Assembly: GCF_020381325.1 (NCBI RefSeq)
Contig: NZ_JAGSPI010000005.1
Location: 1-64,000, forward strand
DNA length: 64,000 nucleotides
Direction: 5' to 3'
Source: Providencia vermicola
Lineage (GTDB): Bacteria; Pseudomonadota; Gammaproteobacteria; Enterobacterales; Enterobacteriaceae
The translations under genes were made by a program, and so were the position numbers. Shown piece by piece: positions 36,515 through 44,912 of this stretch (position 1 is the stretch's first letter; each line of letters starts with the position of its first letter). The notes below the pieces were generated by a model. It did no database searches. It had not been told where the DNA came from and worked only from the letters and a program-made list of their open reading frames with translations.

Positions 36515-36547
36515 AAGCCCTTTGTACCTCGGTATAAGGGGCTTTTT
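36515..36547 (+). terminator. Terminator between receptor and tonB
   Basis: A long stem from AAGCCC (36515) to GGGCTT (36538-36543) with two G-T wobbles and a five-T tail. It lies directly before the tonB ribosome site. Confidence 0.75.
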
Positions 36548-36560
36548 ATTGGAATGTAAA

Positions 36561-37337
36561 ATGACGAATTTACGTTTTCTATTTGCCATAATTGGCTCTT
36601 TAGCACTGCATGGTGGGCTGGTGTATTACCATCTACTGAATCACAGTGATTCGAGCAAAATAATGATGCCAATAAATGCACCGGTTACCGCCATTGCGGT
36701 GACCCAAGCGATGATTGAGAAACACATCGCTAAGGTGGATGAGATTGTTGATGACAGTGGGGGGGCAATTTATTCGCCTATTGAGGTCGATAAAGCCGTT
36801 ATTGAAGTGGCAAAAGCGCCTAGCGAGAAAGCCAAAGACGGTCAATCGTCTAAAAAGCCAACCATACCCACAAAGCCAGAGAAACCGCGAAAGACAGAGC
36901 CTAAAAAACGCATTGAAACGGAGAAAAAAGTAAAAAAAGACAAAAGTGATGAAATAGAGCAGCAGGCAAAAGTAGGGGAAAACCAAGCCGAATCTGTTGC
37001 TAGTGGTGAAGGAGGTGCACAGAAAAACGCGGTTGCAGGGGAAAATATTACTGATATTCGGCTCGCATATTTAGCCAAAGTACGTAATGAATTGGAACGT
37101 CATAAACAATACCCACGACGAGCACGCGCTATGCAAATTCAAGGCTCTGTTGTGGTACATTTTCAAATTACGCAACAAGGTGATTTGGTGAATGCCACGA
37201 TAGTTAAATCTGAGCGCAGTGAGATATTGGGAAAGGCGGTACTTGATGCGACAAAACAGTATAAATCGGTGGGTGAAAGGCCTGCTGGGGTATCTCCGCT
37301 AGTGAGTTTAGTGATCCATTTTAATTTAGATAAATAA
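36561..37337 (+). CDS. TonB-family energy transducer dedicated to the Slam/receptor cassette
   Basis: A 258-residue TonB-like protein. One N-terminal membrane helix carries the S-x3-H motif (S13, H17) needed for contact with ExbB/ExbD. A Pro/Lys/Glu-rich periplasmic spacer follows at about residues 95-150 (KPTIPTKPEKPRKTEPKKR). The C-terminal TonB domain begins about residue 170 (YLAKVRNELERHKQYPRRAR; IQGSVVVHFQITQQGDLVNA). The ATG at 36561 has GGA 7 bases upstream. No exbB or exbD lies nearby, so it must use those encoded elsewhere. It should energise the adjacent receptor. Confidence 0.9.
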   Translation: MTNLRFLFAIIGSLALHGGLVYYHLLNHSDSSKIMMPINAPVTAIAVTQAMIEKHIAKVDEIVDDSGGAIYSPIEVDKAVIEVAKAPSEKAKDGQSSKKPTIPTKPEKPRKTEPKKRIETEKKVKKDKSDEIEQQAKVGENQAESVASGEGGAQKNAVAGENITDIRLAYLAKVRNELERHKQYPRRARAMQIQGSVVVHFQITQQGDLVNATIVKSERSEILGKAVLDATKQYKSVGERPAGVSPLVSLVIHFNLDK

Positions 37338-37398
37338 AACCAATAGAAAAACGTTGGCGCTTGGAGCCAAAAAATGGAGGAATATTTAACGTAAAAGC

Positions 37399-37427
37399 AA
37401 GCCGCCATACAACATAGCGGCTTCTTT
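37399..37427. terminator. Bidirectional hairpin between tonB and minE
   Basis: Stem AAGCCGC / GCGGCTT (37399-37405, 37417-37423) between convergent genes, with a T-rich tail on the plus strand. Confidence 0.65.
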
Positions 37428-37432
37428 GCGAA

Positions 37433-37717
37433 TTATTTTTCTGTTGTAGTTGTTTTAATTTCGTCACCTTCTGGTAGTGTGACGTTTAACTCAAGAACAG
37501 AAATATCATCGTCTTTTTGTTCAAATTGCACTGAGAGCATCTCAGGGTCAACTTGAACATATTTACAGATGACTTGCAAAATATCACGTTTCATATCAGC
37601 AAGGTATGCAGGTTCGCTATCACCACGGCGGCGTTCCGCAACGATGATTTGTAATCGCTCTTTTGCGATATTCGCTGTCGTCTTTTTTCTCGACAGAAAG
37701 AAATCCAATAAAGCCAT
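37433..37717 (-). CDS. minE: Cell division topological specificity factor MinE
   Basis: A 94-residue protein that stimulates MinD ATPase and drives pole-to-pole Min oscillation. N-terminal [20 protein letters not shown] includes the membrane-targeting and MinD-binding helix. [20 protein letters not shown] is the dimerisation domain. It is the last gene of minCDE, 3 bp after minD, and slightly longer than the 88-residue E. coli protein at the C-terminus. Confidence 0.97.
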   Translation of the reverse strand: MALLDFFLSRKKTTANIAKERLQIIVAERRRGDSEPAYLADMKRDILQVICKYVQVDPEMLSVQFEQKDDDISVLELNVTLPEGDEIKTTTTEK

Positions 37718-37720
37718 TAT

Positions 37721-38536
37721 TTACCCCCCAAATAGGCGTTTTAAGAAGCCTTTTTTCTCTTCTTCAATGAAACGGATAGGGCGATCTTCACCTAAAATAC
37801 GCGCAACACAGTCATCGTAAGCTTGGCCTGCTTCAGACTCTTTATCTAAAATAACAGGTTCACCTTGGTTAGATGAGCGCAAAACAGATTGATCTTCTGG
37901 AATAACCCCAATTAATGGAATGCAAAGGATTTCCAGCACATCTTCCATACTTAACATATCACCGCGGGTCACACGCCCTGGGTTATAACGGGTCAGTAGA
38001 AGGTGTTCTTTTATCGGGTCTAGGCCTTTTTCTGCACGACGTGATTTAGAGGCTAAAATACCTAAAATGCGGTCTGAGTCACGAACTGAAGACACTTCTG
38101 GGTTGGTTGTAATAATGGCTTCGTCAGCAAAATACAGCGCCATCAATGCACCACTTTCAATACCTGCAGGTGAATCGCAGACAATAAAATCAAAACCAAG
38201 ATTATCACCGAGCTCATCAAGAATTTTTTCCACGCCTTCACGGGTTAATGCGTCTTTATCACGCGTTTGTGAGGCTGGTAAAATAAACAGATTTTCGGTA
38301 CGTTTGTCTTTAATTAAGGCTTGATTCAGCGTTGCATCACCTTGGATAACGTTGACGAAGTCATAGACAACCCGACGTTCACACCCCATGATGAGGTCAA
38401 GGTTACGTAGACCGATATCGAAATCGATTACGACAGTTTTTTTCCCTTTTTGTGCTAGGCCAGTTGCTATGGCCGCGCTTGAAGTGGTTTTACCAACACC
38501 ACCTTTACCAGAAGTCACTACAATTATGCGTGCCAT
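37721..38536 (-). CDS. minD: Septum site-determining ATPase MinD
   Basis: A 271-residue deviant Walker A ATPase that recruits MinC to the membrane. It has MARIIVVTSGKGGVGKTTSS with the K11-GGVGKT motif, FIVCDSPAGIESGA, and the C-terminal amphipathic membrane-targeting helix (EEKKGFLKRLFGG). It is the middle gene of minCDE. Confidence 0.98.
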   Translation of the reverse strand: MARIIVVTSGKGGVGKTTSSAAIATGLAQKGKKTVVIDFDIGLRNLDLIMGCERRVVYDFVNVIQGDATLNQALIKDKRTENLFILPASQTRDKDALTREGVEKILDELGDNLGFDFIVCDSPAGIESGALMALYFADEAIITTNPEVSSVRDSDRILGILASKSRRAEKGLDPIKEHLLLTRYNPGRVTRGDMLSMEDVLEILCIPLIGVIPEDQSVLRSSNQGEPVILDKESEAGQAYDDCVARILGEDRPIRFIEEEKKGFLKRLFGG

Positions 38537-38559
38537 GAATAATTCCTTGTAAATAAGGT

Positions 38560-39261
38560 CTAATTTAAATATTCGATGTTAAGTTTGTTATCAACTAAAC
38601 GAAGTTTAGCTGCTTTGGCGAGAAATTCAGCAGGGATTTGATCGCTCAGCCAATATTCACCTGCAATAGACACTAACTCTGCTTGCAAATGCGTACAATA
38701 AATCTGACTTTCAATATCACCAGAAGCACCCGCTAAGGCACGACCGCGCATCACACCATATATATGAATATTACCATCTGCTAACAGTTCTGCACCTGCA
38801 CTTACATTACTTGTGACGATAAGATCACTATTTGGTGCGTAAATACGTTGCCCAGAACGAACAGGGGTATTGATAATTCGAGTCTTACGATAAACGGGCT
38901 CATTTTGTACCGCGGCAACACTTGCCTCAGTCTGAATTTCAACAGGTTTCTGGCTTTTACCTTCACTTAATATTGGTAAGCCTGCTTCATTGGCTTTTTG
39001 GCGCAATAAAGGGTCTGTACACCCACTAACTCCAACAATACGCAACCCCGCAGAAACCACAGATTTATGTATGCTGTATAAATCTGCCTGTGCAGTTAAT
39101 TCCGCAATATTGATGACAACTGGGGCATTTTTAAAGAAATCAGGGGCTTGGCTTACTTTATCTTGCAGCGCTTTTTTGATGAGTTTAGGCTCTTCACTGT
39201 ATAAGTGAATAACTGAAAGAGTAAAACTGCTGCCTTTAAGTTCTATTGGCGATTGTGGCAT
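38560..39261 (-). CDS. minC: Septum site-determining inhibitor MinC
   Basis: A 233-residue inhibitor of FtsZ ring assembly. An N-terminal FtsZ-binding domain ([18 protein letters not shown]) is joined by a linker to a C-terminal beta-helix that binds MinD ([20 protein letters not shown]). It is the first gene of the minCDE operon, divergent from ycgL. The ATG at 39261 starts [10 protein letters not shown]. Confidence 0.96.
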   Translation of the reverse strand: MPQSPIELKGSSFTLSVIHLYSEEPKLIKKALQDKVSQAPDFFKNAPVVINIAELTAQADLYSIHKSVVSAGLRIVGVSGCTDPLLRQKANEAGLPILSEGKSQKPVEIQTEASVAAVQNEPVYRKTRIINTPVRSGQRIYAPNSDLIVTSNVSAGAELLADGNIHIYGVMRGRALAGASGDIESQIYCTHLQAELVSIAGEYWLSDQIPAEFLAKAAKLRLVDNKLNIEYLN

Positions 39262-39390
39262 CTATCTAGACTCAGCAAATTAAAATTTCCGAAACAATCC
39301 TCGGGTGAAGATATTCTGTAAAACAATAGCATGTTATAGTTACTGTATTCTTCAAGCAAGCTAATGAACTAAGAAAAAGAGTTAAATATA

Positions 39391-39660
39391 ATGATTTGTG
39401 CAATTTATAGAAGCCCTAAGCGTGAACAAACCTATCTTTATGTTGAAAAGAAAGATGATTTTTCACGCGTTCCTGAAGAGTTATTAGCCCAATTTGGAAC
39501 ACCTCAATTTGCTATGGTGATTGCGTTAGACAAGCGTGAAAAGCTTGCTAATGCTGATTTATCACGAGTTAAGGCTGACTTACAAGAAGTTGGTTATTAC
39601 TTACAATTCCCGCCTCCAGTGGAGGATCTGCTTTCAGAACATAAAGAGCTTAATATTTAA
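39391..39660 (+). CDS. ycgL: YcgL-family protein
   Basis: An 89-residue protein (YcgL domain, DUF709). [20 protein letters not shown] at the start and [14 protein letters not shown] near the end match E. coli YcgL. The gene is divergent from minC, as in E. coli. Function unknown. Confidence 0.93.
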   Translation: MICAIYRSPKREQTYLYVEKKDDFSRVPEELLAQFGTPQFAMVIALDKREKLANADLSRVKADLQEVGYYLQFPPPVEDLLSEHKELNI

Positions 39661-39709
39661 AGTAATTTAAGAAAAACCTGAAAAGCTTTGTGTGTTCTGG
39701 AGGATACAA

Positions 39710-40798
39710 ATGAAACCAACGTTATTATATACATTAGTCGCTGGTTTGCTTTTAGCAAGTTGCTCAGCGAAACAACATGAAACGGTTACAACTCAACCGA
39801 TTACTGCGGAACAAAATGCCGCAATTACCCAAGAAGTTGTTGCGCTAGATAAAGCGTTTCCTATTGAGCAGCGTGAACCTTCGCAATTTCCTGCTTATGT
39901 GGAATTATTGAAAGAACATGCTATTGCACAAGGGATCGAGCCCGCCACGATTGAACGTGGTTTTGCGAATATTCATTTTATCGAACGCGTGGTAAAAGCG
40001 GATAAAGGGCAGCCAGAAAAAAGAGCAACGGTCACATTAGCAAGCTACCTGAAAAATGTCCTTCCGCAATCACGTATCAATGCGGGATATGATAAGTACA
40101 TTGAAAACAAGGCGCTGCTTGATTCAACTAGCCAGAAATATGGCGTTCCACCGCAATTTATTGTTTCTCTTTGGGGACTTGAAAGTGGCTTTGGCCGCTC
40201 ACAAGGAAAAGAAGACGTCATTTCAGCACTCGCAACGTTATCGTTCGAGGGGCGCCGTGAAGCGCTTTTTAGCAAGCAATTGCTGGCAGCACTAGAGATA
40301 ATGGATAAGGGGTATATCCCTGAAGACCAGCAATTAAAAGGCTCATGGGCCGGTGCGATGGGTCAGAGCCAGTTTATGCCAACATCCTATTTGTCTTATG
40401 CGGCAGATGGTGATGGCGATGGAAAGATGGATATTTGGAATAATAAAGCGGATGTTTTCGCCTCAATCGCCAATTATTTATCAACAGAAGGTTGGCAATC
40501 CCAATTACCATGGGGTTACCAAGTCAGTTTACCAGCGGACTTTGACCGAGCTTTAGAAGGTGTTAAAGCAGAGCAAGGCAAAACCGTCAGTGACTGGCAG
40601 CAATTAGGGGTTAAGTTACCTGCATTTGCACAACTATCGCCGGATGTAAAAACATGGGTTGTTGTTCCGGATGATCCTGAAGGTAGAACATTTTTAGTGA
40701 CAGAGAACTTTCGCACCATCATGCATTGGAATCGCTCATACTATTTTGCATTGAGTGTTAGCTTGATGGCCGATGGCATCGCTCAAAAAATACAATAA
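39710..40798 (+). CDS. Lytic murein transglycosylase, MltB family lipoprotein
   Basis: A 362-residue lipoprotein (lipobox LLASC, Cys near residue 18). The MltB-type transglycosylase domain cleaves peptidoglycan to 1,6-anhydro products. The catalytic Glu is in VSLWGLESGFGRSQG, with family motifs GSWAGAMGQSQFMPTSYL. The EF-hand-like DGDGDGKMDIW corresponds to the calcium site of Slt35/MltB. The ATG at 39710 follows GGAGG; the upstream in-frame start lacks a signal peptide. The gene sits between ycgL and ycgM, which are adjacent in E. coli. I do not call it mltB, because the E. coli gene of that name lies elsewhere. Confidence 0.9.
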   Translation: MKPTLLYTLVAGLLLASCSAKQHETVTTQPITAEQNAAITQEVVALDKAFPIEQREPSQFPAYVELLKEHAIAQGIEPATIERGFANIHFIERVVKADKGQPEKRATVTLASYLKNVLPQSRINAGYDKYIENKALLDSTSQKYGVPPQFIVSLWGLESGFGRSQGKEDVISALATLSFEGRREALFSKQLLAALEIMDKGYIPEDQQLKGSWAGAMGQSQFMPTSYLSYAADGDGDGKMDIWNNKADVFASIANYLSTEGWQSQLPWGYQVSLPADFDRALEGVKAEQGKTVSDWQQLGVKLPAFAQLSPDVKTWVVVPDDPEGRTFLVTENFRTIMHWNRSYYFALSVSLMADGIAQKIQ

Positions 40799-40818
40799 CG
40801 ATAATAGGAGTTACCCTT

Positions 40819-41475
40819 ATGTATCAACATCGTGACTGGCAAGGTGCTTTACTTGATTTTCCAGCAAACAAAGTTGTTTGTGTAGGTAGTAACTATGCCA
40901 AACATATCAAAGAGATGGGCTCAGCTGTACCTGAGGAGCCTGTTATCTTTATCAAACCTGAAACTGCACTTTGTGATATCACTCAATCGATTGTTATTCC
41001 AAAGGATTTGGGGGCAGTTCACCATGAAGTCGAAATGGCAATCTTGATTGGTATGCCATTAAAAAATGCGGACGAAGACCGTGTTTCTCGTGCAATTGCA
41101 GGCTATGCCGTTGCACTGGACTTAACATTGCGTGATTTACAGGCAAAATTTAAGAAAGCGGGTCAGCCATGGGAAAAAAGTAAAGCGTTCGATGGTTCTT
41201 GCCCAATTTCAGGGTTTATTCCAGTCAATAATCCAAGTGAATTGCAGAATGTTCAGTTATCACTGGAAATTAATGGGGAAATTCGCCAAGAAGGCTCAAC
41301 GCGTGATATGATCACTCCGATTTTACCTCTTATTAGCTATATGTCCCGCTTCTTCACATTACGTGCAGGGGATGTCATTTTGACGGGGACCCCAGAAGGT
41401 GTCGGTCCATTGGCCTCTGGTGATATGTTAAAGCTATCGATTAATGACCACTCGCTGACAACTCGAGTTATTTAA
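40819..41475 (+). CDS. ycgM: Fumarylacetoacetate hydrolase-family protein YcgM
   Basis: A 218-residue FAH-superfamily enzyme collinear with E. coli YcgM ([40 protein letters not shown] with metal-binding Glu residues; [14 protein letters not shown]). Family members are acylpyruvases or oxaloacetate decarboxylases/tautomerases. TAGGAG precedes the ATG; ycgN follows closely. Confidence 0.94.
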   Translation: MYQHRDWQGALLDFPANKVVCVGSNYAKHIKEMGSAVPEEPVIFIKPETALCDITQSIVIPKDLGAVHHEVEMAILIGMPLKNADEDRVSRAIAGYAVALDLTLRDLQAKFKKAGQPWEKSKAFDGSCPISGFIPVNNPSELQNVQLSLEINGEIRQEGSTRDMITPILPLISYMSRFFTLRAGDVILTGTPEGVGPLASGDMLKLSINDHSLTTRVI

Positions 41476-41495
41476 GTATAGGATTGATAAGTATT

Positions 41496-41936
41496 ATGTC
41501 GCAGTTCTGGCAGGTTAAGACACTAGATGAAATGACAGATGATGAATGGGAATCTTTGTGTGATGGATGTGGGCAATGTTGCTTACATAAATTAATGGAT
41601 GAAGATACTGATGAAATCTATTTCACCAATGTGGCTTGCAACCAATTAAATTTGAAAACCTGCCAGTGCAAACATTATGAAAATCGCTTTGAGTACGAGG
41701 CGGATTGCATCAAGCTCAACCGTTATAATTTAGAAACTTTTGAGTGGCTACCAACGACTTGTGCTTATCGTTTATTGCTTGAAGGAAAAAGCTTACCTGC
41801 TTGGCACCCGTTAAAAACAGGTTCCAAAGCTGCAATGCATAATGAAGGTGTGTCTGTGCGGCACATTGCCGTTAGGGAAATTGATGTGGTTGATTGGGAA
41901 GACCACATCATGAATAGGCCAAAAGGCCGGGGTTAA
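41496..41936 (+). CDS. ycgN: UPF0260 protein YcgN
   Basis: A 146-residue protein with a Cys-rich putative metal-binding domain ([34 protein letters not shown]), matching E. coli YcgN. The ATG at 41496 gives [17 protein letters not shown] at 41484 is in frame but would begin immediately after the AGGA site. Function unknown. Confidence 0.92.
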   Translation: MSQFWQVKTLDEMTDDEWESLCDGCGQCCLHKLMDEDTDEIYFTNVACNQLNLKTCQCKHYENRFEYEADCIKLNRYNLETFEWLPTTCAYRLLLEGKSLPAWHPLKTGSKAAMHNEGVSVRHIAVREIDVVDWEDHIMNRPKGRG

Positions 41937-41972
41937 CGACTCCGATTTTTCGTTGAAAGTTAGTATTGCTTT

Positions 41973-42719
41973 TTACTTGATGGCAGAATTTCCGCCATCT
42001 ACAAACAGCGCAGTTCCTGTCACAAAGCTTGACATTGAACTGGCTAAAAATAGTGTGGCTGAAGCGATTTCTTCAGGCTCAGCCAATCTTTTCATCGCAT
42101 GTAGATTAGCAGCCCAATCTCTTTGCTGTTGATCGCCAGCCATATCTGTATTTACACCTCCTGGTAATAGAGCATTCGCTCGAATATTTTGTGTAGCATA
42201 ATCCGCAGTGATCCCTTTAGCCAAGGCAATTAAAGCCGTTTTCGCTACACCATAGGCTGTCATATAAGGTAAAGCTGAGCTGGTTCCAACAAAGCTAGAT
42301 GTAAAGACAAGTGATCCACCACCTGTTTTAATCATGGCAGGAATTTGACTTTTCGCCCCCATAAATGCAGCGGTAATATTTGTATTTTGTACTTGAAACC
42401 ATTCTTCTAACGTAAAGTCTGCTAAAGGTTTTAAAGTACCAACAGCGCCTGCATTATTTATTGCAATATCAAGCTTACCAAATTCATTAAGTGTTTTATC
42501 GATGATGGCACTATGCGTTTCTTCTGCACAGATATCCCCTACGTGATAAATGACCTTACCGCTATACCCTTGTATTTCACTTACAATCTTGCGGAGATTT
42601 TCTTCGCGTCTTGCAGTTAAACAGACAGATGCCCCATGTTTAGCAAATAGAAGGGCTATCGATTTACCTATGCCAGAAGATGCTCCCGTAATAATTGCAA
42701 CTTTGTTTTTTAATAACAT
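41973..42719 (-). CDS. SDR-family oxidoreductase
   Basis: A classical short-chain dehydrogenase of 248 residues. It has VAIITGASSGIGKSIAL with the cofactor motif, INNAGAVG, TSSFVG with catalytic Ser, YGVAK with Tyr and Lys, and a C-terminal GTALFVDGGNSAIK. Arg after the second strand (LTARREENL) suggests NADP. Two tandem ATGs (42722 and 42719) follow AGGAG; the second has better spacing. It is convergent with ycgN and is the first of a run of accessory genes. Substrate unknown. Confidence 0.87.
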   Translation of the reverse strand: MLLKNKVAIITGASSGIGKSIALLFAKHGASVCLTARREENLRKIVSEIQGYSGKVIYHVGDICAEETHSAIIDKTLNEFGKLDIAINNAGAVGTLKPLADFTLEEWFQVQNTNITAAFMGAKSQIPAMIKTGGGSLVFTSSFVGTSSALPYMTAYGVAKTALIALAKGITADYATQNIRANALLPGGVNTDMAGDQQQRDWAANLHAMKRLAEPEEIASATLFLASSMSSFVTGTALFVDGGNSAIK

Positions 42720-42899
42720 CATGATGCTCCTTAGTTTATGTGTATAAACCATAACCTAGGCGAGATGATAGCAATCTCTGTTTCTTGCTTTATAATTTAA
42801 TGATAGGGATTTAAATATGTAGAGAGTTATAGATAGGATTATCTTTGATGAATATCTTTTTATGGTTTTCTTAAATATACTTGATGATAGTTGGGCTAG

Positions 42900-42998
42900 A
42901 TGGAAGGCCTAATGTGGTTACTATTTTGGGGGACTATTATTACAGTTGGGACGATAGAACTTTTCTTAGTTTTTAAATTATCACTGTTGGTTTTATAG
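42900..42998 (+). CDS. Candidate 32-residue hydrophobic peptide
   Basis: A short frame reading MEGLMWLLFWGTIITVGTIE and ending FKLSLLVL, almost entirely one membrane helix. An internal ATG at 42912 is preceded by GGAAGG, giving 28 residues. It lies in the 683-bp gap 42723-43405, opposite a second hydrophobic small frame. No homologue is recognised. The coding call is weak because AT-rich DNA often yields hydrophobic frames. Confidence 0.3.
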   Translation: MEGLMWLLFWGTIITVGTIELFLVFKLSLLVL

Positions 42999-43027
42999 TT
43001 GTTGTACAAATAGGGACGGAAAGCGAG

Positions 43028-43063
43028 CTGCGTGCCTTTTCCTATCGTATAACAAGCACGCAG
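43028..43063. other. Inverted repeat between two small hydrophobic frames
   Basis: CTGCGTGC (43028-43035) and GCACGCAG (43056-43063) pair perfectly over 8 bp around a 20-base loop. It is the only GC-rich element in the gap. There is no T run, so an ordinary terminator is unlikely. Confidence 0.5.
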
Positions 43064-43107
43064 TTTGTTAGAAAGTTTAGGTAAATAAACCTATTTTTGC
43101 TGGTGTA

Positions 43108-43188
43108 TTAAATATGAGAATAAAGGATCCCAACACTCAGTGCTAGAATTGACCAAAACCCGATAAATAAAGTGTATTTCGTTATCAT
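43108..43188 (-). CDS. Small membrane peptide, 26 residues
   Basis: The minus-strand frame begins MITKYTLFIGFWSILALSVG and ends ILYSHI. It is a single membrane helix with a basic N-terminal side. AGGAG lies exactly 8 bases before the ATG, an ideal ribosome site, which makes it more credible than most frames of this size. No family is recognised. Its position facing another hydrophobic frame recalls small stress or type I toxin peptides, but no antisense RNA could be shown. Confidence 0.5.
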   Translation of the reverse strand: MITKYTLFIGFWSILALSVGILYSHI

Positions 43189-43405
43189 GGAGTTTACTCC
43201 TGTTGTTTTATATTAGTGTATCTACTTAATTTTTTTAAAGTTAAATGCACAGGTGAATAAGCTAACAAATTTTTACATCTATTACAATGTTGTATCAATT
43301 TACATTTAAATTAAAATTTATATAGTCAAAAGTACTTAATTAATTGTTATTATTCGCCGAATTTGCTAAATTTATTGCTTATTTTCAATGAAATGATGTA
43401 ATAAC

Positions 43406-43618
43406 ATGAAATCTATATATGCACTGCTTTGTTTATGCATTATCTCTGGATGTTCTTCAAATCCAACTTTTGAACCTAATAAGTCGACATGGCCAAAGCC
43501 GCATAAAGATTTGCGTACATCGGAGCAAAAGCGCATAGATAGAGAAGCAGTTCACGAACAACAACGCGCCGTTATGAGAGGAGAAAGACCAGATTACGGT
43601 GTTTTTGAACGTTACTAG
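43406..43618 (+). CDS. Small lipoprotein of unknown function
   Basis: A 70-residue protein with a lipoprotein signal (MKSIYALLCLCIISGC, Cys16) and a short, charged mature part rich in Lys, Arg, Glu and Pro (WPKPHKDLRTSEQKRIDREA) ending RPDYGVFERY. No family is recognised. The absence of Asp at +2 (CSSN) favours the outer membrane. The gene stands alone among accessory genes. Confidence 0.7.
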   Translation: MKSIYALLCLCIISGCSSNPTFEPNKSTWPKPHKDLRTSEQKRIDREAVHEQQRAVMRGERPDYGVFERY

Positions 43619-43705
43619 TGGGTTTTTTGTTAGATACCCGCGATTTCTTATAACTAGCTAACTTATATTGCTCTTATTGTTTCTGATAGGAGGTGAATTT
43701 TAATT

Positions 43706-43735
43706 ATGTTCACCGCAAATGGTTTTTCATTATGA
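43706..43735 (+). CDS. Nine-codon leader peptide coupled to the next gene
   Basis: MFTANGFSL and stop. A consensus-strength AGGAGGTGA ribosome site lies just upstream, far better than anything at the next gene, whose ATG overlaps this stop (ATGA). The arrangement suggests translational coupling or a regulatory leader. It is a short frame, so the call rests on the ribosome site and the overlap. Confidence 0.4.
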   Translation: MFTANGFSL

Positions 43736-44151
43736 TTACAACCTTCTTTCGCATACTCTGTTTTTTAATATTGATACTATTTGCGTTTGTGCTTGGTGTC
43801 TCATTTAACCTTAATCCACAATTGGATGTAACGGCTCAGGCTAAATTGATGGTGGCAAACTTTATGTATCAACCGCAAGCGACAGAGTTTAGAAATGTGA
43901 AACTGTATGCAGCAGCTGTAGGCTCCCCTCATAATATAATAGGGAATGTGTGTGGTGAAGTATTCACCTTTAAAGATGAAGTACCTTACCAGTATGAGAA
44001 ATTTATTATTCAAGTCGCAAAAGATAAAAATGGAAAGAATATTTTATCTTTTCCTTTATTTGATTTTGAAGGTGAGATGATCCCTGAAGCTGATTTTCAA
44101 AAAATTTGGCAACAACGTTGTGTGAATGAAATTCCAGTAATGGCACCATAA
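43732..44151 (+). CDS. Membrane-anchored hypothetical protein
   Basis: A 139-residue protein with one N-terminal membrane helix (FFRILCFLILILFAFVLGVS) and a periplasmic domain containing two Cys (NVCGEVFTF; QRCVNEIPVMAP), perhaps disulfide-bonded. The start at 43732 overlaps the stop of a nine-codon leader. An alternative GTG at 43693 would overlap the strong ribosome site. No family is recognised. Confidence 0.65.
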   Translation: MITTFFRILCFLILILFAFVLGVSFNLNPQLDVTAQAKLMVANFMYQPQATEFRNVKLYAAAVGSPHNIIGNVCGEVFTFKDEVPYQYEKFIIQVAKDKNGKNILSFPLFDFEGEMIPEADFQKIWQQRCVNEIPVMAP

Positions 44152-44199
44152 TATTAATATCATGACGTAGTTTTTTATTCTTTAATTATAGGTATTAAA

Positions 44200-44322
44200 A
44201 TGGAAGCATCCTTACCTGAGCTTGATTTAATTACATTATTGGATATCCTTTTTTCAACATCACCATCTCCTTTATTAGAAAAGTTTAGTCATTATGCATT
44301 AATGATTAATTATGCTTTTTAA
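44200..44322 (+). CDS. Possible 40-residue ORF
   Basis: A frame starting MEASLPELDLITLLDILFST, with TATAGG 8 bases upstream, in the 378-bp gap 44152-44529. No family or motif is recognised. It may be chance or the remnant of a longer gene. Nothing else was seen in this gap. Confidence 0.25.
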   Translation: MEASLPELDLITLLDILFSTSPSPLLEKFSHYALMINYAF

Positions 44323-44529
44323 CTAATCACTCATGATTACCTTTAAATAATTAGACTAATTTTTGAATATAATTTTAATGATCAAATCGCGCTGAAAATA
44401 GTTTGTGGTGTTGCTAATACGCTGCGCATTATTTGTTAAAATACAAGGTGTAATGATAAGTATAAGCTTTGCTTTTATTTAGGTAGTTAGTTAACATATC
44501 CTAAATTAATGCAATCCAAGGGGAACAGA

Positions 44530-44739
44530 ATGAAAACGTTTGGTGTCGTTTTAACGATTATTGGGCTCATTACTGCTTTTCTGTCATATAATATGGATGT
44601 AAGTATACCTATCGTCTATGGTGAGAATATAAAAGATGCAGGCCTCGCCTTTGATAGGCAAAATTACATTATTGGAAGTCTTGTTGTTGCTTGCTTAGGG
44701 ATTGTAATTGTTCTTTTTGATAATCGTAAGAAGAAATGA
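44530..44739 (+). CDS. Small two-helix membrane protein
   Basis: A 69-residue protein with two hydrophobic helices (TFGVVLTIIGLITAFLSY; YIIGSLVVACLGIVIVLF) joined by a polar loop (ENIKDAGLAFDRQN), and a basic tail DNRKKK. AAGGGGA lies before the ATG at 44530; the longer frame from 44509 is not supported. No named family is recognised; similar short proteins are common as hypothetical genes in Enterobacterales. Confidence 0.65.
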   Translation: MKTFGVVLTIIGLITAFLSYNMDVSIPIVYGENIKDAGLAFDRQNYIIGSLVVACLGIVIVLFDNRKKK

Positions 44740-44912
44740 TTTAGTTTAGGAGTTTATTCATAACATAAGTTGTTTATAGCGCTTGGGCTAGAGCCGTAAA
44801 TATATAGCCTGGTAATGTTCTTATGGAGCATGTTAAGAAGACTCATTGCAGGAGTATTGGGATACTGTTTTCCGTCACGAGACGAATTAACTTAACCTAA
44901 ATAGGGATGTGT

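Noticed and set aside
36633-36986. 117-codon minus-strand ORF rich in Phe and Leu
   Set aside because: It is the antisense shadow of the Lys/Glu/Pro-rich spacer of TonB, which creates long open frames with hydrophobic composition.
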